Source: Streptomyces canus 299MFChir4.1
GTDB taxonomy: Bacteria > Actinomycetota > Actinomycetes > Streptomycetales > Streptomycetaceae
Reading direction: 5' to 3'
Assembly: GCF_000383615.1 (NCBI RefSeq)
Contig: NZ_KB911589.1
Coordinates: 1-64,000 of the forward strand
DNA: 64,000 bases
In this document: in pieces, positions 44,551 to 52,631 of the stretch
Numbering within the stretch: the stretch's first letter is position 1
Layout: each line of letters opens with the position of its first letter
The notes under the pieces: generated by a model
Told to the model about the DNA's origin: nothing
Databases searched by the model: none
Seen by the model: only the letters and a program-made list of their open reading frames with translations
Translations under genes and position numbers: made by a program

Positions 44551-44625
44551 CTCCACGCCCCCTCACTCCACGCCCCCTCACTCCACGCCCCCTCACTCCA
44601 CGCCCCCTCACTCCACGCCCCGTCA
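44551..44625. repeat. Five tandem copies of a 15-bp unit between convergent genes
   Basis: Unit CTCCACGCCCCCTCA at 44551, 44566, 44581, 44596 and 44611, the last with one change. The array ends on the stop codon of the DUF192 gene. No known function. Confidence 0.85.
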
Positions 44626-45009
44626 CTCCACCACGATCTCCACCCGCACCCCCACCCGCACCCCCCACCCCTCCATCACCCCCGCCTCCGCCTCCAGCAC
44701 ATGCCGGGACCGCAGCCGCGGCAGTCCCAGCCGCCCCGGCTTCATCGTGCGTACGGCGATGACGCGGAGTCGGCGGTCGAGGTAGGCGACGTCGATGGGG
44801 AAGCGCATGCGGAAGGTGTGCACGCTGCCCGCGGGGGACAGGAGCAGGGCCCCGTCGACGGAGTCCCGGCCCAGCAGTCCCTTCGTCCTGGCCCGGTAGG
44901 AGGTCGCCATCTCCAGCGGTACGGCGAACCCGTCCCGCTCCCCGTCCCGCTCCCCCTCCTTCTCCCCGTGCACGACCAGCTCGCCCCGCCCGTCCAGCCA
45001 GCGCCCCAT
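44623..45009 (-). CDS. DUF192 family protein
   Basis: 128 aa. DUF192 core (about 30-115) with the signature SYRARTKGLLGRDS and MRFPIDVAYLD. These small beta proteins occur widely; their role is unknown. ATG 45009 has GGGAGAGG about 10 bases before; an open frame extends upstream but lacks homology-like sequence. The N-terminus carries a repetitive Glu/Arg/Asp/Gly stretch. Confidence 0.78.
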   Translation of the reverse strand: MGRWLDGRGELVVHGEKEGERDGERDGFAVPLEMATSYRARTKGLLGRDSVDGALLLSPAGSVHTFRMRFPIDVAYLDRRLRVIAVRTMKPGRLGLPRLRSRHVLEAEAGVMEGWGVRVGVRVEIVVE

Positions 45010-45109
45010 CCCGGAGCCACCTCTCCCGCCATGGCGTTCCCACGCCGCCCCTGTCGCTACCGATACCTTGGGAGTCGATCCTCTCTCCACTGCCCAGGTC
45101 AGGTGTCCG

Positions 45110-45673
45110 ATGCGGAAAATCGTCCTGATGATGTCCATGTCCCTCGACGGCTACATCGAGGGCCCCGACCGCGACATCAGCTGGCACCGGGTCGACGACG
45201 AGCTCCACAGGCACATGAACGCCACGGTCGGGAGCATGGGCGGACTGCTCCACGGCCGGGTCGTCTACGAGCTCATGGCCGACTACTGGCCCACCGCCGA
45301 CGCCGACCCCGAAGCCCCCGCGTCCGTCAGGGAGTTCGCCCCGATCTGGCGGGACCTCCCCAAGGTCGTCTACTCCCGGACCCTCGCACACGTCGACTGG
45401 AACTCCACCCTGGTCCGTGAGGTCGTACCGGAGGAGGTCCGTGCGATGAAGAAGCAGCCGGGTGGTGATCTCGCGCTGGGCGGGGCCGAGTTGGGGGAGA
45501 CCTTTCTGCGGTACGGCCTCGTCGACGAGCTGCGGATCTACGTCCACCCCGTCCTCGTCGGCCGGGGCAAGCCCCTCTTCCCGCACACCGACACGCTGAC
45601 CTCCCTCCGGCTCGTCGAGTCGCACACCTTCGGCAACGGCGTCGTACTGCTGCGGTACGAGCCGACGCCGTAG
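45110..45673 (+). CDS. Dihydrofolate reductase-fold protein (RibD C-terminal family)
   Basis: 187 aa. RibD C-terminal/DHFR-like reductase fold with the N-terminal MSMSLDGYIEGPD motif, the GRVVYELM helix and the C-terminal LGGAELGETFLRYGLVDEL nucleotide-site region. It is expected to use NADPH; substrate unknown, since this stand-alone group is not in riboflavin operons. The ATG at 45110 starts the conserved MRKIVLMMS. Confidence 0.85.
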   Translation: MRKIVLMMSMSLDGYIEGPDRDISWHRVDDELHRHMNATVGSMGGLLHGRVVYELMADYWPTADADPEAPASVREFAPIWRDLPKVVYSRTLAHVDWNSTLVREVVPEEVRAMKKQPGGDLALGGAELGETFLRYGLVDELRIYVHPVLVGRGKPLFPHTDTLTSLRLVESHTFGNGVVLLRYEPTP

Positions 45674-45738
45674 AGCCGTAGAGCTGTAAAGCCGCAAAGG
45701 AGTTGTGCCGGGCCCTCCGTCGTGGGTACGAAGGCGGC

Positions 45739-46611
45739 ATGACCGCACTCGGCGCCGTGTTCCGTCCCCAACTCCCTCCCGAGCGGCTGCGGGCCCTCGC
45801 CCGGCTCGCCGACGAGACGGGGCTCGAAGAGCTCTGGCTGTGGGAGGACTGCTTCCGGGAGGGCGGGATCTCCACCGCCGCTGCCGCCCTCGCGTGGACC
45901 GAGCGGGTGCAGATCGGCGTCGGCCTGCTCCCCGTCCCCCTGCGGAACGTCGCCATCACCGCGATGGAGGCGGCCACCCTGCACCGGATGTTCCCGGGAC
46001 GGGCCGTCCTCGCCATCGGCCACGGTGTGCAGGACTGGATGGGGCAGGTGGGAGCGCGCGCGGAGTCGCCGCTCACCCTGCTGCGTGAGCATCTCCTCGC
46101 GCTGCGGGCCCTGTTGGCAGGAGAGGCGGTCACCACGCGGGGGCGGTACGTCTCGCTGGACGACGTCGCCCTCGACTGGCCGCCCGACGGCCCCGTCGAG
46201 GTGCTCACCGGGGCCACCGGCCCGCGCACCCTCCGCCTGACCGGCGAGGCCGCCGACGGCACCGTGCTCACCGCCGGCACCCTGCCCGAGGGGGTCCGCC
46301 GGGCCCGCGGGCTCATCGACGAGGGACGGCGGAAAGCGGGCCGTACGGATCCGCACCGGGTCGTCGTCTACCTCCTCACCGCCACCGGATCCGACGCGAC
46401 CGCCCGGCTGCGCGCCGAACTCACCGACGAGGGCCTCGCCGATGTTCCCGACCTCGGGGTCGCCGGGGACGCGGAGGCCGTCGCCAAGGCCGTCCAGCGG
46501 CTCGTCGACGCCGGCGCCGACACGGTCGTCCTCCAGCCGACGGCCGACGAGCCCGACCCGGAGGGCTTCGTACGGTTCGTCGCGCGGGACGTCCGGCCGC
46601 TGGTGCCATGA
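45739..46611 (+). CDS. LLM-class flavin/F420-dependent oxidoreductase
   Basis: 290 aa luciferase-like TIM barrel: N-terminal AVFRPQLPPERL, EELWLWEDCF strand, central RAVLAIGHGVQDWM phosphate-binding loop and C-terminal VDAGADTVVLQP. Actinobacterial members mostly use cofactor F420; the substrate cannot be told. ATG 45739 with GAAGG 5 bases before. Confidence 0.85.
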   Translation: MTALGAVFRPQLPPERLRALARLADETGLEELWLWEDCFREGGISTAAAALAWTERVQIGVGLLPVPLRNVAITAMEAATLHRMFPGRAVLAIGHGVQDWMGQVGARAESPLTLLREHLLALRALLAGEAVTTRGRYVSLDDVALDWPPDGPVEVLTGATGPRTLRLTGEAADGTVLTAGTLPEGVRRARGLIDEGRRKAGRTDPHRVVVYLLTATGSDATARLRAELTDEGLADVPDLGVAGDAEAVAKAVQRLVDAGADTVVLQPTADEPDPEGFVRFVARDVRPLVP

Positions 46612-46768
46612 GGGACGACCGGAGCGGGGAGGAGGAGCACACCCGCGGCCGGTCAGGCAGACCCGCCCGCCTGCTCCGGACGAGCGGTGCCGAGAGCGAG
46701 CAGCGCTGAAAGCGAGCGGCGGCGAAATTGAGGGGCGCTCACCTCCTCCCCCCTGCCACGATCACCCC

Positions 46769-47587
46769 ATGAACCCCCGACACACCCGCACCTTCGAGGA
46801 CCTTGTCGCCGAGGGCGACGCCGTGCCCACCGAGGGGTGGGACTTCTCGTGGTTCGAGGGGCGGGCCACCGAGGCGCGGCCCTCATGGGGGTACGCGCGC
46901 GCCCTGGCCGGACGGCTGGCCGCGGCCGCCGCCTCGCTCGACATCCAGACCGGCGGCGGCGAGGTCATGGACTTCGCCCTCGGGCAGGGGGTCAAGACGC
47001 CCGTGCTCGCCGCGGCCACCGAGGGCTGGCCGCCGAACATCGCCAAGGCCACCGCCCTGCTGCGGCCGCGCGGCGTCGTGGTCGTCGCCGCACCGGAGGA
47101 CGCGCCGCTGCCCTTCGCCGACGACACCTTCGACCTGGTGAGCAGCCGGCACCCGGTCAACCCCCAGTGGGCGGAGATCGCCCGCGTGCTCCAGCCCGGC
47201 GGCACCTACTTCGCCCAGCACGTCGGCCCGCGCAGCGTCTTCGAGCTCGTCGAGCACTTCCTCGGCCCGCAGCCCGCGGCACAGAGCTCCGACCGGCACC
47301 ACGACCGCGAACGCGCCGCCGCCGAGGCCGCCGGACTGGAGATCGTCGACGTGCGCGCCGAGCGGCTGCGGATCGAGTTCCACGACATCGCCGCCGTCGT
47401 CCACTTCCTGCGCAAGGTGGTGTGGATGGTGCCCGGTTTCACCGTGGCGGAGTACGAGCCCGGACTGCGGTCCCTGCACGAGCGAATCGAGGCCGAGGGG
47501 CGCTTCGTCGCCCACAGCAGCCGCCATCTCTTCGAAGCCCGCAAGCCGTCGGCCCGCAAGCCGTCGGCCCGCAAGCCGTCGGCCTGA
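46769..47587 (+). CDS. SAM-dependent methyltransferase with repeated C-terminus
   Basis: 272 aa class I methyltransferase-like fold. The first motif is atypical (VMDFALGQGVKT instead of the usual acidic-GxGxG), but motif PFADDTFDLVSSRHPVN and RVLQPGGTYFAQHVG are clear. The tail is ARKPS three times in a row, from a 15-bp unit repeated at 47536-47580. There is no Shine-Dalgarno sequence ahead of the ATG, and the upstream CCTCCTCCC cannot serve as one, so translation may be leaderless. Substrate unknown. Confidence 0.8.
   Translation: MNPRHTRTFEDLVAEGDAVPTEGWDFSWFEGRATEARPSWGYARALAGRLAAAAASLDIQTGGGEVMDFALGQGVKTPVLAAATEGWPPNIAKATALLRPRGVVVVAAPEDAPLPFADDTFDLVSSRHPVNPQWAEIARVLQPGGTYFAQHVGPRSVFELVEHFLGPQPAAQSSDRHHDRERAAAEAAGLEIVDVRAERLRIEFHDIAAVVHFLRKVVWMVPGFTVAEYEPGLRSLHERIEAEGRFVAHSSRHLFEARKPSARKPSARKPSA
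47536..47580 (+). repeat. Triple 15-bp in-frame repeat at the methyltransferase C-terminus
   Basis: GCCCGCAAGCCGTCG three times, exact, encoding ARKPS repeats that end at the stop codon. It adds a basic tail. Confidence 0.9.
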
Positions 47588-47749
47588 CGGTCGCTCGCCT
47601 GACGCGCACTCGCCGGACGTTCACCCCTTTGGACGGCCCCCAGATGCCTGCAAAGCGGACAATGGACTCATCGACGGCCGATCCGCCCCGTATATCCATG
47701 GTCTTCACGGGGTTTCCACATCGTTATCCCAGGTGACTCGCATCGGGAC

Positions 47750-48097
47750 CCCGACTGACGTAAATTCAAGGAGAGGCAATTCGCGTCAGCAAAGCTGCGC
47801 GGTGGCACCGCGCAGAGGAGGGGGCTGCGCGGTGCCGCGCCCACTTCCCGGCGTCAAAGAAACGTTCCGACCCGGAGTCACCCACGCGGGCGATGCCTCA
47901 CGCCCCCATGATTCCGCCGTGATTCGACCACGAAACCCCCATAACCAGGGCTTCGACCGGCCATCACGCCGTCGCCACTCGACTCCGGAGAGTAGTTGCG
48001 GCACGCCGATGCACCCGTCGTCCCTCACGAAGGGTTATGGTGGAACCCCCCCCTCGGGCCGGTCCGTCTCCCCCCCACGGACCGGCCCGTTTTTTTG
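47750..48097 (+). ncRNA. Candidate structured RNA ending in intrinsic terminator
   Basis: Hairpins at 47755-47789 and 47795-47815, then competing stems before a terminator with no coding frame leading into it. This suggests a small RNA or an attenuated leader. The 5' end is a guess and no Rfam family is assigned. Confidence 0.3.
48055..48096 (+). terminator. Strong intrinsic terminator with C-rich loop
   Basis: Perfect 13-bp stem (48055-48067 with 48077-48089), 9-base loop CTCCCCCCC and a 7-T run (48090-48096). It is oriented for plus-strand transcripts, 206 bases before the prenyltransferase start. Confidence 0.9.
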
Positions 48098-48302
48098 TGC
48101 GCCGAGACGCGCATGACATGGGTGGCCGGGGTACCCAGCAGGGCGCGGGGCACCGGCCGACGGACGCTCCGCCGCAGGGGCGCGACCGGTCCCCGACGGC
48201 CCGCGGTCGCCCAGGCGCCAGAAGGGCCCGCGCAGTTGGCACCCGGAAGCCCCGGTAGGCTCTAGCCGCGGGGACCGCCATCTCAGAGGGGCTGACTTTC
48301 AC

Positions 48303-49076
48303 GTGAACCTGCGCGACAAGCTGCGCGGCCTGCTGGTCAGGCTCTACGCACGCCGGGTGGAAGGCCACCTGGACCACGCCCAGGTGCCCAAGCACATCGG
48401 TGTCATCGTGGACGGCAGTCGGCGCTGGGCGAAGGCCGCCGGTTCCACCCCTGTGGACGGCCACCGCGCCGGCGCGGAGAAGATCGAGGAGTTCCTCGGC
48501 TGGTGCAGCGAGACGGACGTCGAGGTCGTCACCCTCTGGCTGCTGTCGACGGACAACTTCAACCGCCCGCCGGAGGAGCTCGGCCCCCTCCTCGGCATCA
48601 TCGAGGACGTCGTGCGCACCCTCGCGGCCGACGGCCGCTGGCGGGTCCACCACGTCGGCACCCCGGACCTGCTGCCCGCCCCGATGCAGACGGCGCTGAA
48701 GGAGGCGGAGGAGTCCACCGCCCACGTCGACGGCATACTCGTCAACGTCGCCATCGGCTATGGCGGCCGCCAGGAGATCGCCGACGCCGTACGGTCGATG
48801 CTGCTGGACGCGCACGACAAGGGCACCCCGATGGAGGAGCTCGCCGAGGCCGTCGACATCGACATGATCGGCCGCCACCTCTACACCGGCGACCAGCCCG
48901 ACCCCGACCTCGTGATCCGTACCAGCGGCGAGCAGCGGCTGTCCGGATTCATGCTGTGGCAGACCGCCCACTCGGAGTACTACTTCTGTGAGGTCTTCTG
49001 GCCGGCCTTCCGCAAGGTCGACTTCCTGCGCGCGCTGCGCGACTACGCGGCCCGTCACCGCCGCTACGGCGGCTGA
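48303..49076 (+). CDS. cis-Prenyltransferase (UppS family)
   Basis: 257 aa, full family length. Condenses isopentenyl diphosphate onto an allylic diphosphate to give Z-polyprenyl chains for cell-wall lipid carriers. The substrate Asp is D37 in VIVDGSRRW (family usually DGNGRW or DGNRRW), with STDNFNRP, PDPDLVIRTSGEQRLSGFMLWQ and the acidic EVFWPAF at the dimer interface. Product length is not predictable; Streptomyces has paralogues. GTG 48303 with AGAGGGG ahead of it. Confidence 0.9.
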   Translation: MNLRDKLRGLLVRLYARRVEGHLDHAQVPKHIGVIVDGSRRWAKAAGSTPVDGHRAGAEKIEEFLGWCSETDVEVVTLWLLSTDNFNRPPEELGPLLGIIEDVVRTLAADGRWRVHHVGTPDLLPAPMQTALKEAEESTAHVDGILVNVAIGYGGRQEIADAVRSMLLDAHDKGTPMEELAEAVDIDMIGRHLYTGDQPDPDLVIRTSGEQRLSGFMLWQTAHSEYYFCEVFWPAFRKVDFLRALRDYAARHRRYGG

Positions 49077-49400
49077 CCGGCGCTTCACGGAGAGTGCCCG
49101 ACTACCCCGTTCGCGACAGAAGTAACTAGGAGTTCACCAGCGCGCCGTCGTATGCGCTGGCATGGCACCGCATGTTCGAGGGCATAAGCCAGTCAGGTCG
49201 ATGCCCGAACCACGGGTGTCGGATCTCAGCGGGCGGCACGGGGCCGTCCGCCCGGGAGGCCCTTTGCACCAGCCTTGCCGTGCGGTCACAGCACGGAAGA
49301 AGCAGTGGAGGGCCGGTTCCCGGCCCGTGCAAACGGGCCGTCGACCGGTCCAGCTCCACTCCGTCGCTCCCCGACCTCTTCCGAGGGGGTACGTCCTTCC
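49077..49400. other. 324-bp leader region of the PhoH gene
   Basis: No confident gene. An 81-codon frame (49162-49407) ends with a TGA that overlaps the second GTG of phoH (GTGA), a layout like mycobacterial phoAT-phoH2, but its third-position GC is clearly lower than that of real genes here and its start has no ribosome site. CACGGG and CCGGTT-type inverted repeats suggest a structured 5' leader. Confidence 0.5.
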
Positions 49401-50726
49401 GTGGTGACCAGCACAAAGCGCCACAAGCCAGACCGGCGCACTTATGTCCTCGACACCAGTGTTCTGCTGTCGGACCCCAACGCCCTGAGCCGCTTCGACG
49501 AGCACGAGGTCGTGCTTCCCATCGTCGTGGTGACGGAACTGGAGGCCAAGCGGCACCATCCCGAACTCGGCTACTTCGCCCGGCAGGCACTGCGCCTGCT
49601 CGACGACTTCCGGGTCCGGCACGGCCGTCTCGACGCTCCCATCCCGATCGGGGACCTGGGCGGAACCGTTCGTGTCGAGCTCAACCACTCGGACCCCAGC
49701 GTGCTGCCCAGCGGCTACCGCCTGGGGGACAACGACTCCCGCATCCTCGCGGTCGCCCGCAACCTGCAGGCCGAGGGGTACGACGTCACCGTCGTCTCGA
49801 AGGACCTCCCGCTCAGGATCAAGGCGTCCTCGGTCGGTCTCCTCGCCGAGGAGTACCGCGCCGAACTCGCCATCACGGGCTCCTCCGGCTGGACCGGAAT
49901 GTCCGAACTGACCCTGCCTGGCGAGCAGGTGGACATCCTCTTCGACGAAGGCCATGTCTACGTCCCCGAGGTGTCCGACCTGCCCGTGCACACGGGGCTG
50001 ACCATCCACTCCGAGCGTGGCAAGGCGCTCGGCCGGGTCTCGCCCGAGGGCAATGTCCGGCTGGTGCGCGGCGACCGGGAGGCGTTCGGCATCAAGGGCC
50101 GCAGCGCGGAGCAGCGCATCGCGCTGGACATCCTGCTCGACCCGGACATCGGGATCGTGTCCATGGGCGGCCGGGCCGGCACCGGCAAGTCGGCGCTCGC
50201 GCTGTGCGCGGGGCTTGAGGCGGTCCTGGAGCGCCGCCAGCACAAGAAGGTGATGGTCTTCCGGCCGCTGTACGCGGTGGGCGGGCAGGAACTCGGCTAT
50301 CTGCCGGGCTCCGAGTCCGAGAAGATGGGTCCCTGGGCACAGGCGGTCTTCGACACGCTCTCCGCGGTCACCAGCCGCGAGGTCATCGAGGAGGTCACCG
50401 CGCGCGGGATGCTGGAGGTCCTGCCGCTCACCCACATCCGCGGCCGCTCGCTCCACGACGCGTTCGTGATCGTGGACGAGGCGCAGTCCCTGGAACGGAA
50501 TGTGCTTCTCACCGTTCTGTCCCGAATCGGCGCGAATTCACGGGTCGTTCTGACCCATGACGTGGCCCAGCGGGACAATCTGCGGGTCGGTCGCTACGAC
50601 GGTGTGGTCGCCGTGGTGGAGAAGCTGAAGGGACACCCCCTCTTCGCCCACGTCACGCTGACGAGGTCCGAGAGGTCCCAGATCGCGGCCCTTGTGACCG
50701 AAATGCTCGAAGACGGTCAGATCTAA
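49401..50726 (+). CDS. PIN-PhoH fusion ATPase/RNase (PhoH2 type)
   Basis: 441 aa. N-terminal PIN nuclease domain (about 12-150) with D18 in VLDTSVLL and the DNDSRIL acidic motif, then an OB-like linker (about 165-215) and the PhoH ATPase with Walker A GGRAGTGKS (K263) and Walker B VIVDEAQS. In mycobacteria such proteins unwind and cleave RNA as part of a toxin-antitoxin-like pair. GTG 49401 or the GTG directly after it; GAGGGGG lies 12-15 bases before. Followed by a terminator-like hairpin. Confidence 0.9.
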   Translation: MVTSTKRHKPDRRTYVLDTSVLLSDPNALSRFDEHEVVLPIVVVTELEAKRHHPELGYFARQALRLLDDFRVRHGRLDAPIPIGDLGGTVRVELNHSDPSVLPSGYRLGDNDSRILAVARNLQAEGYDVTVVSKDLPLRIKASSVGLLAEEYRAELAITGSSGWTGMSELTLPGEQVDILFDEGHVYVPEVSDLPVHTGLTIHSERGKALGRVSPEGNVRLVRGDREAFGIKGRSAEQRIALDILLDPDIGIVSMGGRAGTGKSALALCAGLEAVLERRQHKKVMVFRPLYAVGGQELGYLPGSESEKMGPWAQAVFDTLSAVTSREVIEEVTARGMLEVLPLTHIRGRSLHDAFVIVDEAQSLERNVLLTVLSRIGANSRVVLTHDVAQRDNLRVGRYDGVVAVVEKLKGHPLFAHVTLTRSERSQIAALVTEMLEDGQI

Positions 50727-50754
50727 GGCAATCCGGGGAAACCCGGAGCAAGTT

Positions 50755-50795
50755 GGCGCCGTCCGGAAAGGCCAAGAGCCTAGCCGGGCGGCGCC
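50755..50795 (+). terminator. Hairpin terminator after phoH
   Basis: 12-bp stem (50755-50766 with 50784-50795, one G-U pair) around 17 bases that can fold further. No T-run beyond TT. Confidence 0.6.
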
Positions 50796-50838
50796 TTCGC
50801 GTGTCGAGGTTTCTCGAAATCCCATGGGTCAAACGGGA

Positions 50839-50852
50839 TGTGAGCTTTCACA
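50839..50852. promoter_or_regulatory. TGTGA-4-TCACA palindrome
   Basis: Perfect 5-bp arms. The arms resemble Crp half-sites, but the 4-base spacing is shorter than Crp sites require, so the regulator is unknown. Confidence 0.35.
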
Positions 50853-51138
50853 CGCAACTCAGAATTGCCACCCGGCGTCCGGTTACGGCAGAGTCTCGGT
50901 TCTGTCAGGCCCCGCATACGGCACACCTGTACCCCCAGCGGTACGGCACCACAGCAACACCACGACCAACTCCATACCGTCCGTCGTATGCCGCCCGCGC
51001 ACCACGCGGCGCTCCTCGCAAGGGAGTTGCCCACCGGGCCCGCGCCTCCCGTGACCCCGTTAGTTGGGAGGCCAGTGTCCAGGGGCACGATTGCGTCCGC
51101 CAGGGTCACCGAAGCGGGCGATGCTGGAAGGAAACCGT

Positions 51139-51825
51139 GTGAGCCCGATTTCGGTCCGGGGATTCGCAGTGGCCTCCGCCACCGCGGTCACCGCTGTAGG
51201 TAGCGTTGTCGGAGTCGCCTCCGGCAGTGTCGCGCAGCCGAACGACGCCGAGGCGACGGCAGCCGACACGACGACGCTCCTGGCGGACATCCCCGCGGGT
51301 GAGCAGGCTCAGGTGCAGACCGCGTCCCTTACGCAGCAGGCCGATTACCAGGCCATCGCCGCGGACGCGAGCGCCAAGAAGATCGCGGAGGAGTCGGCCC
51401 GCAAGGCCGCCGCCAAGTCCGCGATCGAGAAGAAGGAGGCCGCCGAGCAGGCGGCCAAGGAGGCCAAGGAGCGCGCCGAGGCCAAGGAGAAGGCCAGCAG
51501 GAGCTCCTCCAGCTTCCCGGTGCAGAGCTCGTACACCGTCGCGCAGATCCAGGCGATGGCTTCCTCGATGGTGCCGAGCGGGCAGTTCCAGTGCTTCAGC
51601 AACATCGTGGACCACGAGTCCAGTTGGAACTACCGGGCCGTCAACGCCTCCTCGGGCGCCTACGGTCTCTTCCAGGCCCTGCCGGGCTCCAAGATGTCGT
51701 CGGTAGGCGCCGACTGGCAGACCAACCCGGCCACCCAGATCAAGTGGGGCCTCAACTACATGGACAGCCGGTACGGCAGCCCCTGCGAGGCCTGGTCGTT
51801 CTGGCAGGCCAACCACTGGTACTGA
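51139..51825 (+). CDS. Secreted lytic transglycosylase-like protein, copy 1
   Basis: 228 aa. Signal-like N-terminus (10-33), an Ala/Lys/Glu coiled coil (about 75-120), a Ser linker and a C-terminal lysozyme-like domain (about 128-228). The likely catalytic Glu is E160 in IVDHESSWNY, with GAYGLFQALPGSKM following. It should cut peptidoglycan glycan strands or bind them outside the cell. GTG 51139 is chosen because GAAGGA lies 6 bases before. The next gene is a tandem duplicate, 7 bases on. Confidence 0.83.
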   Translation: MSPISVRGFAVASATAVTAVGSVVGVASGSVAQPNDAEATAADTTTLLADIPAGEQAQVQTASLTQQADYQAIAADASAKKIAEESARKAAAKSAIEKKEAAEQAAKEAKERAEAKEKASRSSSSFPVQSSYTVAQIQAMASSMVPSGQFQCFSNIVDHESSWNYRAVNASSGAYGLFQALPGSKMSSVGADWQTNPATQIKWGLNYMDSRYGSPCEAWSFWQANHWY

Positions 51826-51832
51826 GCCGGAC

Positions 51833-52498
51833 ATGAGCCGGTCCTCCGCACGTGGACTCGCCGTGGTCTCGGCCACGGCGGTCACCACGGTCGGCGCCGT
51901 CATGGGAGTCGCCCAGGCGGGCACCGCGCAGTCCGCCGGCGACGCCCAGGCACCGGTCGGCGACGCGACGCTCCTCGCGGACCTACCCGAGGGCCGGCAG
52001 GCCCAGGTACAGACGGTCGCGCTGACACGGCAGGCCGACACGCAGGCCGTCGCCGCGGACGCCGTCGCCAGGACATCGGCGGAGGAAGCGGCCCGCAAGC
52101 AGGCCGCCGAGGCCGCGGTGGCCAAGCGGAAGGCCGCCGAGGAGAAGGCGAAGAAGGAGCGCGAGGCCAAGGCCGGCTCCGGCGTCTTCCCGGTGCAGAG
52201 TTCGTACACGGCCGCGCAGGTCCAGGCGATCGCGCGCCAGATCGTGCCCGGCGGGCAGTTCCAGTGCTTCAGCAACATCGTGGACCACGAGTCCACCTGG
52301 AACTACCTGGCCGTCAACCCCGGGTCCGGCGCCTACGGCCTCGTCCAGGCCCTGCCGGGCTCCAAGATGGCTTCGGCCGGCGCCGACTGGCGGACCAATC
52401 CGGCGACCCAGATCAAATGGGGCCTGAACTACATGAACGTCCGGTACGGCAGCCCCTGCGACGCCTGGGCCTACTGGCAGGCCCACGGCAACTACTGA
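51833..52498 (+). CDS. Secreted lytic transglycosylase-like protein, copy 2
   Basis: 221 aa. Same layout as copy 1: signal-like segment, coiled coil (80-112), SLT-like domain with E153 in IVDHESTWNY. The C-terminal halves are nearly identical while linkers differ, so this is a tandem duplication with relaxed spacer. Ends in a terminator 33 bases on. Confidence 0.83.
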   Translation: MSRSSARGLAVVSATAVTTVGAVMGVAQAGTAQSAGDAQAPVGDATLLADLPEGRQAQVQTVALTRQADTQAVAADAVARTSAEEAARKQAAEAAVAKRKAAEEKAKKEREAKAGSGVFPVQSSYTAAQVQAIARQIVPGGQFQCFSNIVDHESTWNYLAVNPGSGAYGLVQALPGSKMASAGADWRTNPATQIKWGLNYMNVRYGSPCDAWAYWQAHGNY

Positions 52499-52530
52499 TC
52501 ACGGATCGCCCCGGCCGCTCAACCCCCCGC

Positions 52531-52559
52531 AGCTCCTCCCCGTCCTAGGGGGAGGAGCT
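52531..52559 (+). terminator. Terminator after the transglycosylase pair
   Basis: Perfect 11-bp stem (AGCTCCTCCCC with GGGGAGGAGCT) and 7-base loop, followed by TTT. Confidence 0.85.
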
Positions 52560-52631
52560 TTCGCCATGTACGGTCGGACCGGACGACTCCAGGGGGGAGT
52601 GGTGAGGAGAGACGGGGGAAGAGGACGGATC

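Larger units (their letters stand above)
47588..48302. other. 715-bp gene-free region with RNA hairpins
   Basis: No convincing frame. CTGACG/CGTCAG (47755-47760, 47784-47789) with inner AATT/AATT closes a hairpin whose loop displays AAGGAGAGG. A second, 10-bp hairpin follows (47795-47815). Around 48022-48048 CCCT/AGGG and GGGTT/AACCC stems compete for the same GGG. A strong intrinsic terminator is at 48055-48096. A possible -10 (TAGGCT, 48256-48261) for the prenyltransferase lies near the right end. Confidence 0.6.
50727..51138. other. 412-bp intergenic region between phoH and transglycosylase genes
   Basis: Holds a hairpin with GAAA tetraloop (TCCGGG/CCCGGA, 50732-50747), the larger terminator-like stem (50755-50795) and a TGTGA-4-TCACA palindrome (50839-50852) that could be a regulator site for the secreted-protein genes. 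No gene seen, and no ydaO-type riboswitch pattern recognised. Confidence 0.55.

Noticed and set aside
48020..48097. Resemblance to the actinobacterial 6C RNA because of two runs of seven or eight C
   Set aside because: Only the second C-run sits in a hairpin loop; the first has no closing stem, and the locus is not beside the usual septum-site/pilus genes.
47733..48116. Open frame of 127 codons in the gene-free region
   Set aside because: It runs through the terminator hairpin, has poor codon third-position bias and no ribosome site.
50727..51138. ydaO-type (c-di-AMP) riboswitch ahead of the secreted transglycosylase genes
   Set aside because: Wall-hydrolase genes in Streptomyces often have one, but the conserved core sequence pattern was not found here.
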